A DNA stretch of 64,000 bases from JAWLHU01 sp041690255 (GTDB lineage: Bacteria > Bacillota > Sulfobacillia > Symbiobacteriales > Symbiobacteriaceae), in contig JAWLHU010000008.1 in assembly GCA_041690255.1 (NCBI GenBank), positions 186,001-250,000 of the forward strand, given 5' to 3'. The notes beneath the pieces are model-generated. The model saw only the letters and a list, made by a program, of their open reading frames with translations, did not search any database and was not told the origin of the DNA. Position 1 is the stretch's first letter, and every line of letters starts with the position of its first letter. The position numbers were made by a program, and so were the translations under genes. Below, one piece after another: positions 41,492 through 50,795 of the stretch.

Positions 41492-42870
41492 AGCAACTGG
41501 TCGCCCGCATGGTCACCTGGAGCCAGGCCTTCAGCATTCGCTCCAAGATTATCGGGCTGAGTGTCGGACTCGTACTACTGATGGGTATTGGCGCGACGCT
41601 CATGGCGCAGTCGAGTTTCATGCGTTCCACCCAGTCCGAAATGGAGCAGCGGGGCGCATCGATCGCGCGGGACGTGGCAACCCGCGGGGTCGATATGCTT
41701 CTTACCCACAACGTCCTCGGCTTACATGAGTTGCTCAGTGAGACCATCAACAACAATGAAGATGTCCGGTACGTGATAATCCTGGATGCCAAAGGAAAAG
41801 TAGCGGCCCACACCTTCGGGCGTGACTTTCCCGCCGATCTACTCACCCTACCGATCCCAGAGGCTGGCACCAAGTCGCTGGTCCAGGTGCTGCAGACCGA
41901 GGAGGGCCGACTGCACGATGTCTCTGTTCCCATTCTGGATGGGACCGCCGGTGCCGTGCGGGTAGGCATGTCACCGCAACGGCTCCAGCGGGCTGCCATG
42001 AATCAGGCGGAGTGGCTCGCCATGGCAGTCCTTGGTGTAGCGGTGGTCGCGATCCTGGGCGCCTGGTCCCTGACGCTCTTCCTCACCCGCCCCGTGGTGC
42101 AAATGGCCCAGGTCGCCAGGGCGGTCGGGGCCGGCGACCTGAGCGAGCGGGTCCCGCCAGGCGCACCGGATGAACTCGGCCTGCTCTCCCGATCCTTCAA
42201 CGCCATGCTTGATCAGTTGCAGGAGGCCCAGCGAGTCCGTAACGAACTGCTGGACCGGATCATGGTGGCCCAGGAGGATGAGCGGCGCCGGATCGCTCGA
42301 GAACTGCATGACGAGACCAGCCAGGCCATCACTTCGATGATCGTGGGTCTGCGGGCGCTGGAGGAAGCGCATCCCGAGGTGCTTCCGGCCTCCAGCGACC
42401 TCCGACAACTCGCGGCGGGCACACTGGATGAGATCCACAGCCTGATCCTCGAACTGCGGCCCCGGGCTCTCGATGAGTTAGGCCTGGTCCCGGCCCTTAG
42501 CCGGTATGTGGCCGACTTTGGCCAGAAGCACACCATCCGAACCGAGTTCCAGCTGGTTGGTCCCGATCACCGGCTGCCGAATCGGGTGGAGACGTGTATC
42601 TACCGGGTGGTGCAGGAGGCGCTGACCAACGTCGCCCGCCACTCTGGCGCCAGCACGGCCGGCGTTGTGCTGGACCTGCGGCCCCCGACTGTATCCGCCA
42701 TTGTTGAGGATGACGGTTTGGGCTTCGACCCCGAGGAGGTGGGCTCACGGTCGTTGGGCCTGGTCGGCATGCGGGAGCGGGTGGCCCTGGTGGACGGCAC
42801 CCTACAGATCGAGACCGGTCAGGGCTCTGGCACCACGATCTTCGTCAAAGTGCCACTGAAGGAGGGCTGA
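41488..42870 (+). CDS. sensor histidine kinase (NarX/HisKA_3 type)
   Basis: A 460-residue membrane kinase. TM1 ~residues 18-38, an extracytoplasmic domain of ~120 residues, TM2 ~175-195, then HAMP (~198-250), the HisKA_3 phosphoacceptor helix (RRIARELHDETSQAITSMI) and the HATPase domain (VVQEALTNVARHSGA; DDGLGFDP; GLVGMRERV). GTG at 41488 overlaps the binding-protein stop; the response regulator starts 2 bp after it. The extracytoplasmic domain probably reads the ligand state of the PhnD-like lipoprotein. Confidence 0.93.
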   Translation: MKQLVARMVTWSQAFSIRSKIIGLSVGLVLLMGIGATLMAQSSFMRSTQSEMEQRGASIARDVATRGVDMLLTHNVLGLHELLSETINNNEDVRYVIILDAKGKVAAHTFGRDFPADLLTLPIPEAGTKSLVQVLQTEEGRLHDVSVPILDGTAGAVRVGMSPQRLQRAAMNQAEWLAMAVLGVAVVAILGAWSLTLFLTRPVVQMAQVARAVGAGDLSERVPPGAPDELGLLSRSFNAMLDQLQEAQRVRNELLDRIMVAQEDERRRIARELHDETSQAITSMIVGLRALEEAHPEVLPASSDLRQLAAGTLDEIHSLILELRPRALDELGLVPALSRYVADFGQKHTIRTEFQLVGPDHRLPNRVETCIYRVVQEALTNVARHSGASTAGVVLDLRPPTVSAIVEDDGLGFDPEEVGSRSLGLVGMRERVALVDGTLQIETGQGSGTTIFVKVPLKEG

Positions 42871-42872
42871 GA

Positions 42873-43511
42873 ATGGGGCTGCGCATTCTTCTGATCGATG
42901 ACCACACCGTCTTGCGGACCGGTCTCCGGCTGATGCTCCAGACCCAGCCGGACCTTGAGGTGGTCGGCGAGGCGGCCGACGGGAGCCAGGGCCTGCTGGA
43001 GATCCGCCGACTGAAGCCAGACCTGGTGATCCTCGATCTCTCCATGCCCGGGGTGGGCGGCATGGAGATGCTGAAGCAACTACTGGCGGAGCAACCATGG
43101 GTGAAGGTGCTGATCCTGACGATGCACGACGACGCTGAGTTTGTCCGCAGCGCTCTCGCCACCGGTGCCATGGGCTATGTGTTGAAGAAGGCAGCCGACA
43201 CGGAGTTGCTCAACGCCATTCATGTCGTGTCCCGCGGCGAGACCTACGTCTACCCGTCCCTGGTGGGCCGACTCTTCATGGAGGCGGGCCGCGAGTCGAA
43301 GGTGCAGGCCGGTAAGCTGAGCCAGCGCGAGGTCGAGGTGCTCCAGTTGATCGCCCTCGGCTATACCCAGCAGGAGATCGCCGAACGGCTGACCCTCAGT
43401 GTGAAGACAGTCGAGACGCACAAGGCACGGATCAGCGAGAAACTCGGGTTAAAGACCCGTGCCGAGCTGGTCCGATACGCAGTCAATAATGGACTGGTGC
43501 AAATGGACTAG
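42873..43511 (+). CDS. NarL/LuxR-family response regulator
   Basis: A 212-residue regulator. The receiver domain is residues 1-120 (acidic pair LLIDDH, phospho-acceptor Asp in PDLVILDLSMPG, Lys in KKAADTELL). The LuxR-type helix-turn-helix is ~148-205 (LSQREVEVLQLIALGYTQQE; LSVKTVETHKARISEKL). It should activate the oxidoreductase genes that start 130 bp downstream. ATG at 42873, coupled to the kinase. Confidence 0.94.
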   Translation: MGLRILLIDDHTVLRTGLRLMLQTQPDLEVVGEAADGSQGLLEIRRLKPDLVILDLSMPGVGGMEMLKQLLAEQPWVKVLILTMHDDAEFVRSALATGAMGYVLKKAADTELLNAIHVVSRGETYVYPSLVGRLFMEAGRESKVQAGKLSQREVEVLQLIALGYTQQEIAERLTLSVKTVETHKARISEKLGLKTRAELVRYAVNNGLVQMD

Positions 43512-43523
43512 CGCAAATGGACC

Positions 43524-43560
43524 GGGCCGTGTCAGGGCGAATCCTGACACGGCCCTTCTC
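43524..43560 (+). terminator. terminator after the sensor operon
   Basis: 13-bp arms GGGCCGTGTCAGG/CCTGACACGGCCC with a 6-nt loop and TTCTC tail, separating the regulatory genes from the oxidoreductase operon. Confidence 0.85.
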
Positions 43561-43643
43561 ATTGGGGGGTTTCGCTGATAACCCCGCAGAGGCGGAACTG
43601 GCAGAATGGAAACAGACGAAATACCCTCAGAGGAGGTCAAGTC

Positions 43644-44396
43644 ATGGCAGGAACCCAGATTCCGCCCCTGCCCGCCGGTGCTGAGCAGCCCGATGTCGAC
43701 CTGCTGCTGCGCATGTCAGCAGACTTGCGCAGAGCCCTGGCCAAGCCGTTGAACGAGCGGCGTTGGGTCATGGTGATCGACCTGCGTAAGTGTATTGGCT
43801 GCCACGCCTGTACCGTCTCCTGCATTGCCGAGAACAAGCTTCCGCCTGGTGTGGTCTACCGCCCCGTCCTGGAGGAAGAGGTAGGCTCCTACCCCCACCT
43901 CTCCAAGATCTTCACGCCCCGCCCCTGCATGCAGTGTGACAACCCGCCCTGCGTGCCGGTCTGTCCGGTGGAAGCCACCTTCAAGCGCCCGGACGGCATC
44001 GTGGAAGTCGACTATGATGCCTGCATCGGCTGCCGCTACTGCATTGCTGCCTGCCCCTATAACGCCCGCAGCTTTGACTTCGGCGAGTTCTACACCTCCG
44101 ATACCCCCGGCGGCGTTCAGGCCTATGAGAAGGCGCCGACCTTCGAGTACGGCAAGAAGCGGGTCCGAGAGCACGAGGACTCCCCGATCGGCAACGCCCG
44201 CAAGTGCCACTTCTGCGTGCACAAGCTGGAGGAGGGCATGCTTCCGTCCTGTACCTCGACCTGCATCGGCCGTGCCACGTTCTTCGGCGACGCCAACGAC
44301 GTCGAGAGTCTGGTCCATGAGCTGCTCGGTAAGCCCAACGTGCGGACCCTGAAGCCCGAAGCCGGAACCCTGCCGCGGGTCTACTACTTGATCTAA
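43644..44396 (+). CDS. 4Fe-4S electron-transfer subunit, TtrB-like
   Basis: A 250-residue ferredoxin-type subunit with 16 cysteines for four [4Fe-4S] clusters: CIGCHACTVSC, CMQCDNPPCVPVCP, CIGCRYCIAACP, and CHFC...CTSTC. It passes electrons between the NrfD quinol subunit and the molybdenum subunit. Length fits TtrB (about 245 aa). There is no Tat or Sec signal; it may cross the membrane together with the Tat-tagged catalytic subunit. ATG at 43644 behind AGAGGAGG. First gene of a three-gene operon. Confidence 0.9.
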   Translation: MAGTQIPPLPAGAEQPDVDLLLRMSADLRRALAKPLNERRWVMVIDLRKCIGCHACTVSCIAENKLPPGVVYRPVLEEEVGSYPHLSKIFTPRPCMQCDNPPCVPVCPVEATFKRPDGIVEVDYDACIGCRYCIAACPYNARSFDFGEFYTSDTPGGVQAYEKAPTFEYGKKRVREHEDSPIGNARKCHFCVHKLEEGMLPSCTSTCIGRATFFGDANDVESLVHELLGKPNVRTLKPEAGTLPRVYYLI

Positions 44397-44411
44397 GGAG
44401 GTGCGCATGAG

Positions 44412-45545
44412 ATGAAAGCTACCAAGTATATCCTCGGCGCCCTCTGGGCGATCGCCTTCGTGCTGGGCCTGGTCGGCATCTACCAGCGACTGACCAACGG
44501 ACACATGCTGGCGGGCTACGGCTCCTACGTGGTCTGGGGTCTCTGGGTCGCCGCCTATGCCTACTTTGTGGGCCTATCCGCCGGCTCCTTCCTCTTCGCC
44601 GCCCTGGTGAATGTGCTGAACGTACAGGAGCTGAAGCCGCTTACACGCGCGGCGCTCTGGACCTCCTTCGTCTCGATCGCCGTTGCCATGATGGGTGTCG
44701 TGCTGGATCTGGGCCACATGGGCCGGGCCTTCAGTCTCTTCTTCCGGCCCAACCTCTCCTCCATGATGGCCTGGATGGGTATTCTCTACGCCGTCTTCGG
44801 CCTGCTGCTGGTCGCCCTGGCCTGGTTCATTTACAAGCGGAATGACGGAATGGTCAAGGCGCTCTTCATGGTAGGCATTCCGCTGGCAGTCGCTTTCCCC
44901 GGCGGCGGCGGTGCCCTCTTCGCCACCCTCTCGGCCAAGCCGTACTGGCACACCCCGCTCACCCCGGTCTTCTTCGTGGTTGGTGCCTTCGTCTCCGGCT
45001 TCGCCCTGCTGGCCGCTCTGGCGGCGGTGGTCTGGCCGAAGCGGACCGAGATGATCCGGCTGATGGGCCGCCTCGTGATCGCACTGGTCGCCATCGAACT
45101 GGTGCTGGAGTGGGCCGAGTATTCCATTCCGCTCTGGTATGGTGTATCGCCTGAGAAGGACCTGCTGATGCAGGTGCTGACCGGTCAATACTGGTGGGTC
45201 TTCTGGATTGTCCACATCCTCCTCGGCTCCCTGGTGCCCATCGCCCTGATCTGGTGGAAGCCCAAGTCTGCCGTAACGGTGGGCACGGCTGGCTTCCTGA
45301 CCGCCGCCACCTTCCTGGCCGTCCGCCTGAACATCGTGATCCCCGGCCAGGTTACCCCGGAACTGCACGGTCTGGAGAAGGCCTTTACGGACCACCGGCT
45401 GACCTTTGCCTACACCCCGACCACCCACGAGTGGCTGGTGATGGCCTTCATGGTCAGCGTAGCCTTCGGCCTGCTCTGGCTTGGGTTCCGCCTGCTGCCG
45501 TTGATCGACTCCAAGGAGGTGCAGCCGAATGAGCGAGCCGCGTAA
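44412..45545 (+). CDS. NrfD/PsrC-type membrane quinol subunit, TtrC-like
   Basis: A 377-residue integral membrane protein with nine or ten helices, the NrfD family (PF03916), which oxidises menaquinol and hands electrons to the iron-sulfur subunit. Early segments read ALWAIAFVLGLVGIYQRL and AYFVGLSAGSFLFAALVN. ATG at 44412 with AAGGAGGTG; an ATG five bases earlier runs straight into a stop. It overlaps the catalytic-subunit gene by 17 bp. Confidence 0.9.
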   Translation: MKATKYILGALWAIAFVLGLVGIYQRLTNGHMLAGYGSYVVWGLWVAAYAYFVGLSAGSFLFAALVNVLNVQELKPLTRAALWTSFVSIAVAMMGVVLDLGHMGRAFSLFFRPNLSSMMAWMGILYAVFGLLLVALAWFIYKRNDGMVKALFMVGIPLAVAFPGGGGALFATLSAKPYWHTPLTPVFFVVGAFVSGFALLAALAAVVWPKRTEMIRLMGRLVIALVAIELVLEWAEYSIPLWYGVSPEKDLLMQVLTGQYWWVFWIVHILLGSLVPIALIWWKPKSAVTVGTAGFLTAATFLAVRLNIVIPGQVTPELHGLEKAFTDHRLTFAYTPTTHEWLVMAFMVSVAFGLLWLGFRLLPLIDSKEVQPNERAA

Positions 45546-48500
45546 TCCTAACGGCATCTCCCGTCGCGATCTGCTGAAGGCCGGTGGCCTGATCGGCGGC
45601 GGGCTCTTCGTAGCCAGCCAGTTCGATGATGTCGGTCGCCTGATCGACCGGGCCGAGGCCGGCAACCTGACCGAGCACGAGAAGTACGAAATGGCGAAGC
45701 CCGAAAACCAACTCTACACCGTCTGCCTGCAGTGCAACACCGGCTGTGCCGTCAAGGTGAAGATGCTCGACGGTGTCGCCGCTAAGATCGATGGGAATCC
45801 CTACTCGCCCTGGACCTATAAGCCGCACCTCTCCATGAAGACCCCGATCGAGCAGGTTGCCCCGATCGAGGGTGGCATCTGCCCGAAGGGCCAGGCGGGC
45901 CTTCAGTCCGCCTACGACCCGTACCGTATCCGCAAGGTACTGAAGCGGGCCGGCAAGCGTGGCGAGAACAAGTGGACCGAGATCGACTTTGAGATGGCGA
46001 TCAAGGAGATCAGCGACGGCGGCAAGCTCTTCGCCCACGTGCCCGGCGAGGAGAACCGCGAGGTGGAGGGCTTCAAGTCGCTCATGCTGCCGGAGGGCGT
46101 CTCGATCCCCAAGACCATGTCCAGCGACGCCACCAGGGTCGGCGAGCACAAGATGGAACTCTCAGAGTTCAAGGTCAAGTACAAGGAGTACCTCCAGTAC
46201 CTGATCGATGAGAACCATCCGGACCTGGGCCTGAAGGCCAACCAGTTCACCTTCAACTGGGGACGCGCCAAGTCCGGCCGCGACACCATTCTGAAGCGGT
46301 TCGCCAGCGCTGTCGGCACGGTCAATGCCCATGGTCATACCACCGTCTGCCAGGGCTCGCTCTACTTCACCGGCAAGGCCATGTCCGAGCAGTTCAAGTT
46401 CGATGAGGCCAAGCTTGCCTACGACTGGAAGGACGGCGCCAAGTTCTACTGGCAGGCCGATATCGACAACAGCGAGTTCGTCTTCTTCGTGGGGGCCAAT
46501 CTCTTCGAGGGCAACTACGGTCCGCCCTTGCGGGTGCCGGGCATCACCAACGGTCTGGTGGATGGCCGCCTGCGTTACGCTGTGGCCGATCCCCGCTTCT
46601 CGAAGCTGGCCGCGAAGGCCTGGAAGTGGCTCCCCATGAAGCCGGGCTTCGAGGCGGCCCTGGGCCTTGCGATCGCCCGCTGGATCATCGACAATAAGCG
46701 CTTGGACGCCAAGTTCCTGGCCAACGCCAACCGGGCGGCGGCTGACGCCGACGGCGAACCGTCCTATGCCAACTCCTCCTGGCTGGTCAAGATCGTGGAC
46801 GGCAAGCCGACCACCTTTGTCCGGGCCTCGGAGCTGGGCCTCACCCCCGAGGAGCGCACGGTGACTGTCAGCGGTAAGGAGACCATCTACAAGTACGACG
46901 GCGTCTGTGTCATGAAGGACGGTACCCCGGCCGCGTTCGACCCGACCGACAAGAAGAACCCCGTGGAAGGCGATCTGCTGGTCGATACCACCATCAATGG
47001 CGTGCATGTAAAGACGGCCCTCCAGGTCTTCTATGACGAGGCCCGGGCCAAGTCAATCGAAGAGTGGTGCCAACTGGCTGACGTGGACGCGGATGACGTG
47101 GTCGCCATCGCCAAGGAGTTGACCAGCCACGGCAAGAAGGCTGCGATCGACATCCACCGCGGTGTCTCGCAGCATACCAACGGCTTCTACAACGTCGGCG
47201 TCATGTACAACGTGAACCTGCTGCTCGGTAACTTTGACTGGAAGGGCGGCATGGTCAAGGCCTCGACCTACGACAACGCTGGCACCAAGGCTGGCAAGCC
47301 GTTTAAGCAGGAGAGCTTCCCTGGCAAGCCCACTGCCTTCGGCATCAACGTCATCCGCGGCGGCGCCAAGTACGACAAGTCGACCCTCTTCTCCGGGTAC
47401 CCGGCCAAGCGGCCCTGGTTCCCGCTCTCCTCCGACGTCTACCAGGAGGTCTGGGCTTCGGTCCTGGGTGACTATCCGTACAAGACGAAGATCTTCTTCT
47501 CCTACATGGCTGGCGCCATCTACTCGCTCCCGGCGGGCCACACGATCATCGAGAAGATCAAGGATGTCAACAACCTGCCGCTTTATGTCGCCTCGGATAT
47601 CGTGGTCGGTGAGACCTCTATGTACGCCGACTACATCTTCCCGGATACCTCTTTCCTGGAGCGCTGGGAGTTCCAGGGCTCGCACCCGAGCAACACCGTG
47701 AAGTCCCAGCCGATCCGCCAGCCGATCATCGCCCCGCTGACCGAGACTGCCATAGTCTATGGGCAGGAGCAGCCGCTCTCCTTCGACTCCATGCTGCTCG
47801 GCTTCGCTGAGTACATGGGCCTGCCCGGCTTCGGCAAGGACGCCTTTGGCCCGGGCCGGAACCTGACCCATGCCGACGAGTTCTATGTGCCCATGGCGGC
47901 TAACGTGGCCTTCGGCGACAAGGAGGATGGCTCCGACGCCCTCCCCGATGCATCGGCTGAGGAGATCGATCTCTTTGTGAAGTCCCGAGCGCATCTGCCC
48001 AAGACCGTCTTCGATCCCGACCGTTGGAAGGCGATTGTCGGCGAGAAGCTCTGGCCCAAGCTGGTCTTCGTGCTGAACCGTGGTGGCCGCTGGCAGGAGC
48101 CAGGCACCCAGTTCAAGGGTGACAAGGTCGCGAACGTCTACGGCACCCAGATCAACATGTACCAGGAGAAGACCTACAACGTAAAGGACTCCATGACCGG
48201 GAAGCACCTCTCGGGCATTCCCACCTTCATTCCGCCGTACCAGGATGCCCTGGGGAACAGCCTCATGGGAGAGGAGAAGGAGTATCCGTTCAACCTGATC
48301 ACCTTCCGGCACATCCAGCACACCAAGTCCCGGACCATGTCCAACTACTGGGTCATGCCGATCGATCCGGACGGCGGCCTCTTCATCAACACGAAGGATG
48401 CCGCTGCCCTGGGCCTGAAGGAGGGCGACCTGGTCAAGGTGGCTTCCGCCTCCAACCCCGAGGGCGTGTGGGACTTCGGCCCTGCCGGCAAGAAGGAGAT

Positions 48501-48759
48501 CATCGCCAACGTCCGGGTGGTTGAGGGCATGCGGCCTGGCGTGGTCGGCTACCCGCTCGGGTACGGCCACTGGGCTTACGGCACCAACGACATTACGGTC
48601 GATGGCAAAACGGTCAAGGGCGATATGCGCCGCGGCCGTGGTGTCCACGCCAACGCTGCGATGCGTGTGGACCCGGTGCTGAAGGATGTCTCGCTCCAGG
48701 ACCTCTCCGGCGGTTCGGTCGTCTTCTACGACACGCGGGTCAAGCTGATCAAGATGTAG
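45529..48759 (+). CDS. Tat-exported molybdopterin oxidoreductase, TtrA-like (tetrathionate or arsenate reductase)
   Basis: A 1076-residue catalytic subunit. Twin-arginine signal SRRDLLKAGG; [4Fe-4S] motif CLQCNTGC...CPKGQ; probable Mo-ligand Cys in HGHTTVCQGSLYF; C-terminal dinucleotide-binding domain with FRHIQHTKSRTMSN. The length fits TtrA (~1020 aa) better than respiratory arsenate reductase ArrA (~850 aa). The subunit set (B-C-A), the PhnD/kinase/regulator genes upstream and the rhodanese downstream all fit tetrathionate reduction, while the arsenic genes beyond argue for keeping arsenate open. It acts outside the membrane. Confidence 0.85.
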   Translation: MSEPRNPNGISRRDLLKAGGLIGGGLFVASQFDDVGRLIDRAEAGNLTEHEKYEMAKPENQLYTVCLQCNTGCAVKVKMLDGVAAKIDGNPYSPWTYKPHLSMKTPIEQVAPIEGGICPKGQAGLQSAYDPYRIRKVLKRAGKRGENKWTEIDFEMAIKEISDGGKLFAHVPGEENREVEGFKSLMLPEGVSIPKTMSSDATRVGEHKMELSEFKVKYKEYLQYLIDENHPDLGLKANQFTFNWGRAKSGRDTILKRFASAVGTVNAHGHTTVCQGSLYFTGKAMSEQFKFDEAKLAYDWKDGAKFYWQADIDNSEFVFFVGANLFEGNYGPPLRVPGITNGLVDGRLRYAVADPRFSKLAAKAWKWLPMKPGFEAALGLAIARWIIDNKRLDAKFLANANRAAADADGEPSYANSSWLVKIVDGKPTTFVRASELGLTPEERTVTVSGKETIYKYDGVCVMKDGTPAAFDPTDKKNPVEGDLLVDTTINGVHVKTALQVFYDEARAKSIEEWCQLADVDADDVVAIAKELTSHGKKAAIDIHRGVSQHTNGFYNVGVMYNVNLLLGNFDWKGGMVKASTYDNAGTKAGKPFKQESFPGKPTAFGINVIRGGAKYDKSTLFSGYPAKRPWFPLSSDVYQEVWASVLGDYPYKTKIFFSYMAGAIYSLPAGHTIIEKIKDVNNLPLYVASDIVVGETSMYADYIFPDTSFLERWEFQGSHPSNTVKSQPIRQPIIAPLTETAIVYGQEQPLSFDSMLLGFAEYMGLPGFGKDAFGPGRNLTHADEFYVPMAANVAFGDKEDGSDALPDASAEEIDLFVKSRAHLPKTVFDPDRWKAIVGEKLWPKLVFVLNRGGRWQEPGTQFKGDKVANVYGTQINMYQEKTYNVKDSMTGKHLSGIPTFIPPYQDALGNSLMGEEKEYPFNLITFRHIQHTKSRTMSNYWVMPIDPDGGLFINTKDAAALGLKEGDLVKVASASNPEGVWDFGPAGKKEIIANVRVVEGMRPGVVGYPLGYGHWAYGTNDITVDGKTVKGDMRRGRGVHANAAMRVDPVLKDVSLQDLSGGSVVFYDTRVKLIKM

Positions 48760-48769
48760 CAGGACAAAG

Positions 48770-48802
48770 CGAGCCGGGGGCATGACGCCCCCGGCTCGTT
48801 GT
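48770..48802 (+). terminator. strong terminator after the oxidoreductase operon
   Basis: Perfect 12-bp arms CGAGCCGGGGGC/GCCCCCGGCTCG, 5-nt loop, TTGT tail. Confidence 0.9.
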
Positions 48803-48806
48803 CGCA

Positions 48807-49322
48807 CTAGTTCCCCTCCTGCGGGTAGCCGGCCTCCTCCCACGCCGGGTAACCTGACAGCAGGTCAACGGCGTTGTACCCAGCCATGCGAAGCGCAGTG
48901 GTCACCTGCATCGCTCCCTGACCGGTGTAGCAGATCACCACGATCTGCTTGTCGGTGGGAAGGGTCTCGTTCTGTATCTCCAGCCCCACCTTGGGGCCGG
49001 AGATATTCACCGATCCCGCAATATGCCCCTTGGCATAGTCCTCGGCCCTCCGGGTATCGATAATGAAGAGTAGGTCCGGGTTCTTGTCGAACATCATCTT
49101 CAGGTCTGCGACCTTCAGCTTGTTCTCAGTGGGAGGCAGAGTCAGGAGGTAGTTCGCCGATGCTTCACGCAGAATTGCCTTCCTGTCCACGACGGGGGCT
49201 GAGACGACCGGCGTGGGAGCAGAAGCGGCCGGCGGCGGACTTGAATCCGTGGTCCTGGCGCACCCGGCAGCGAGAAGGGCCGCGAGAAGGAACCAAGCCA
49301 ACCATCGCCGAGGATGATGCAT
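48807..49322 (-). CDS. rhodanese-domain lipoprotein
   Basis: A 171-residue extracytoplasmic lipoprotein: lipobox LLAAGC (Cys21), a Ser/Pro/Ala linker, then a single rhodanese domain (~65-170) with DTRRAEDYAKGHIAGSVNI and the active-site loop CYTGQG carrying the persulfide-forming Cys. It could handle sulfane sulfur such as thiosulfate or polysulfide outside the cell; thiosulfate is the product of tetrathionate reduction, so the position beside the TtrA-like gene is suggestive. ATG at 49322 with AGGAGCG. A putative ArsR-type operator lies 65 bp upstream. Confidence 0.9.
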   Translation of the reverse strand: MHHPRRWLAWFLLAALLAAGCARTTDSSPPPAASAPTPVVSAPVVDRKAILREASANYLLTLPPTENKLKVADLKMMFDKNPDLLFIIDTRRAEDYAKGHIAGSVNISGPKVGLEIQNETLPTDKQIVVICYTGQGAMQVTTALRMAGYNAVDLLSGYPAWEEAGYPQEGN

Positions 49323-49386
49323 AGGGATCGCTCCTAACTGAGTGCGGGATTACTTACTATTCTATTTCGGCCACGCACATATGACT

Positions 49387-49406
49387 ATATGACAAAAACA
49401 TCATAT
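49387..49406. promoter_or_regulatory. ArsR-type operator candidate upstream of rhodanese gene
   Basis: ATATGA-N8-TCATAT, perfect 6-bp arms with the same spacing as the sites at 50585 and 53573. Confidence 0.6.
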
Positions 49407-49465
49407 AATCATGATTCGTTTTCCTCATTCGGAGCCCGCTTAAGGGCTCGATGCCGACCTGTTGC

Positions 49466-50482
49466 CTACGCCAAGAGAGACGAAAATGCGTTGAACAGGT
49501 AGCCAACCAGGATAATCCCAAAGGCAACAATTCCTACGAATGTCCCGAGAAGCCTCGGCTTGACCACCTTGCGGAGCATGATCATGGAGGGCAGCGAAAG
49601 TGCCGTAACCGCCATCATGAAAGACAGCACGGTGCCAACCCCAACGCCCTTGCCAAACAGAGCCTCGGCAACCGGCAGCGTACCGAAAATGTCTGCATAC
49701 ATGGGAACGCCGACCAGAGTGGCCAATATGACAGAGAACGGATTCTTCTGGCCGATCACGCTCTCGATCAGAGACTGCGGGATCCAGTTATGAATGGTAG
49801 CGCCAATCCCTACGCCAATCAGGACGTACAACCAGACCCGGTGTACGATCTCTCGCACCTGGTCGATGGCGTACCTGACGCGGTCGTTCCGAGTCATCTC
49901 CGGCAGATCAACGTTCCCACTCCTGATCCCCCACACGTAATCCTCCACGTACCGTTCCATTCCCAGTTTGCCAATGAGTGTTCCGCCGAGGACCGCCAGG
50001 ACCAGCCCAACGACCACATAAGCGACTGCGATCTTCACGCCGAAGATGGAGAGCAGTAAGATGAGCGAGGCCAGGTCGACCATGGGTGAGGAGATCAGAA
50101 AAGAGAAGGTGACCCCCAGAGGCAACCCCGCTTCCGTAAACCCAATAAACAGAGGGATGCTAGAGCATGAGCAGAAGGGCGTAATCGTGCCAAGCAGGGC
50201 GCCCATTATGTTCCCGGTCAGACCACCGAACCCTCCCAGGATCTTCTTGGTCCGCTCCGGTGGGAAATGGCTTTGGATATAAGAGACGACGAAGATAAGT
50301 ACCGACAGTAGCAGCATGATCTTAATGGTGTCATACAAGAAAAAGTGAATACTGCCACCCAGACGACCATCCACCGACAGACCGAACAGATCCTCGACCA
50401 GCCACCGTACCCCTTCTGACAGCCACTTCATCTGAAGGAGTTGGCTGTTGAGCCACCGAAAAATGCCCGCAACAATACTCAA
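49466..50482 (-). CDS. UPF0718/ArsP-type permease
   Basis: A 338-residue membrane permease with eight or more helices of the PF03773 family. The signature TPFCSCSSIPLFIGF holds the paired cysteines, and the second half has PMYADIFGTLPVAEALFGKG. ArsP members export trivalent methyl- and aryl-arsenicals, which fits ArsM in the same island; other UPF0718 proteins have unknown substrates. TTG at 50482 has GGGAGAG eight bases upstream and is preferred over ATG 50431, which has no ribosome binding site. Divergent from the thioredoxin-like gene across an operator-bearing gap. Confidence 0.85.
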   Translation of the reverse strand: MSIVAGIFRWLNSQLLQMKWLSEGVRWLVEDLFGLSVDGRLGGSIHFFLYDTIKIMLLLSVLIFVVSYIQSHFPPERTKKILGGFGGLTGNIMGALLGTITPFCSCSSIPLFIGFTEAGLPLGVTFSFLISSPMVDLASLILLLSIFGVKIAVAYVVVGLVLAVLGGTLIGKLGMERYVEDYVWGIRSGNVDLPEMTRNDRVRYAIDQVREIVHRVWLYVLIGVGIGATIHNWIPQSLIESVIGQKNPFSVILATLVGVPMYADIFGTLPVAEALFGKGVGVGTVLSFMMAVTALSLPSMIMLRKVVKPRLLGTFVGIVAFGIILVGYLFNAFSSLLA

Positions 50483-50584
50483 TTTGGCTACTCTCCCTCG
50501 CAATAGAAGATACGAAACAGAACTCGCCGCCGCGGGCTCAAGCGCTCGTCGGCGATGCCCTGATAAACTCATTGCCCCTTGATT

Positions 50585-50604
50585 ATATGATGATATCGTC
50601 ATAT
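50585..50604. promoter_or_regulatory. ArsR-type operator candidate between arsP-like and thioredoxin-like genes
   Basis: ATATGA-TGATATCG-TCATAT. The left 14 bases (ATATGATGATATCG) recur at 50746-50759, where they join a 14-bp palindrome TCATCATATGATGA (50741-50754). Confidence 0.65.
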
Positions 50605-50740
50605 ATTCAAGATGTGGATTTCTCGACCCAAGCTGCAGGGGTTCCATGCTGCTGGGGGCCATTCGCATGGCATGGGTCGAAGCCGAACGAACAGGGGTCC
50701 ATGGCAAACATCCTTGGCAAGGCTTGATACTATAATCAAT

Positions 50741-50759
50741 TCATCATATGATGATATCG
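50741..50759. promoter_or_regulatory. second operator-like palindrome before thioredoxin-like gene
   Basis: TCATCATATGATGA is a perfect palindrome just downstream of a TATAAT (50731-50736), well placed to block transcription of the small thioredoxin-like gene. Confidence 0.5.
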
Positions 50760-50795
50760 GTGTGTGACATCTTGAGTCGGAGGAGTGGACCGATC

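Noticed and set aside
47053..48843. 596-codon minus-strand frame opposite the molybdoenzyme
   Set aside because: High-GC shadow of a clearly coding plus-strand gene; the translation has no motif and would run through the terminator.
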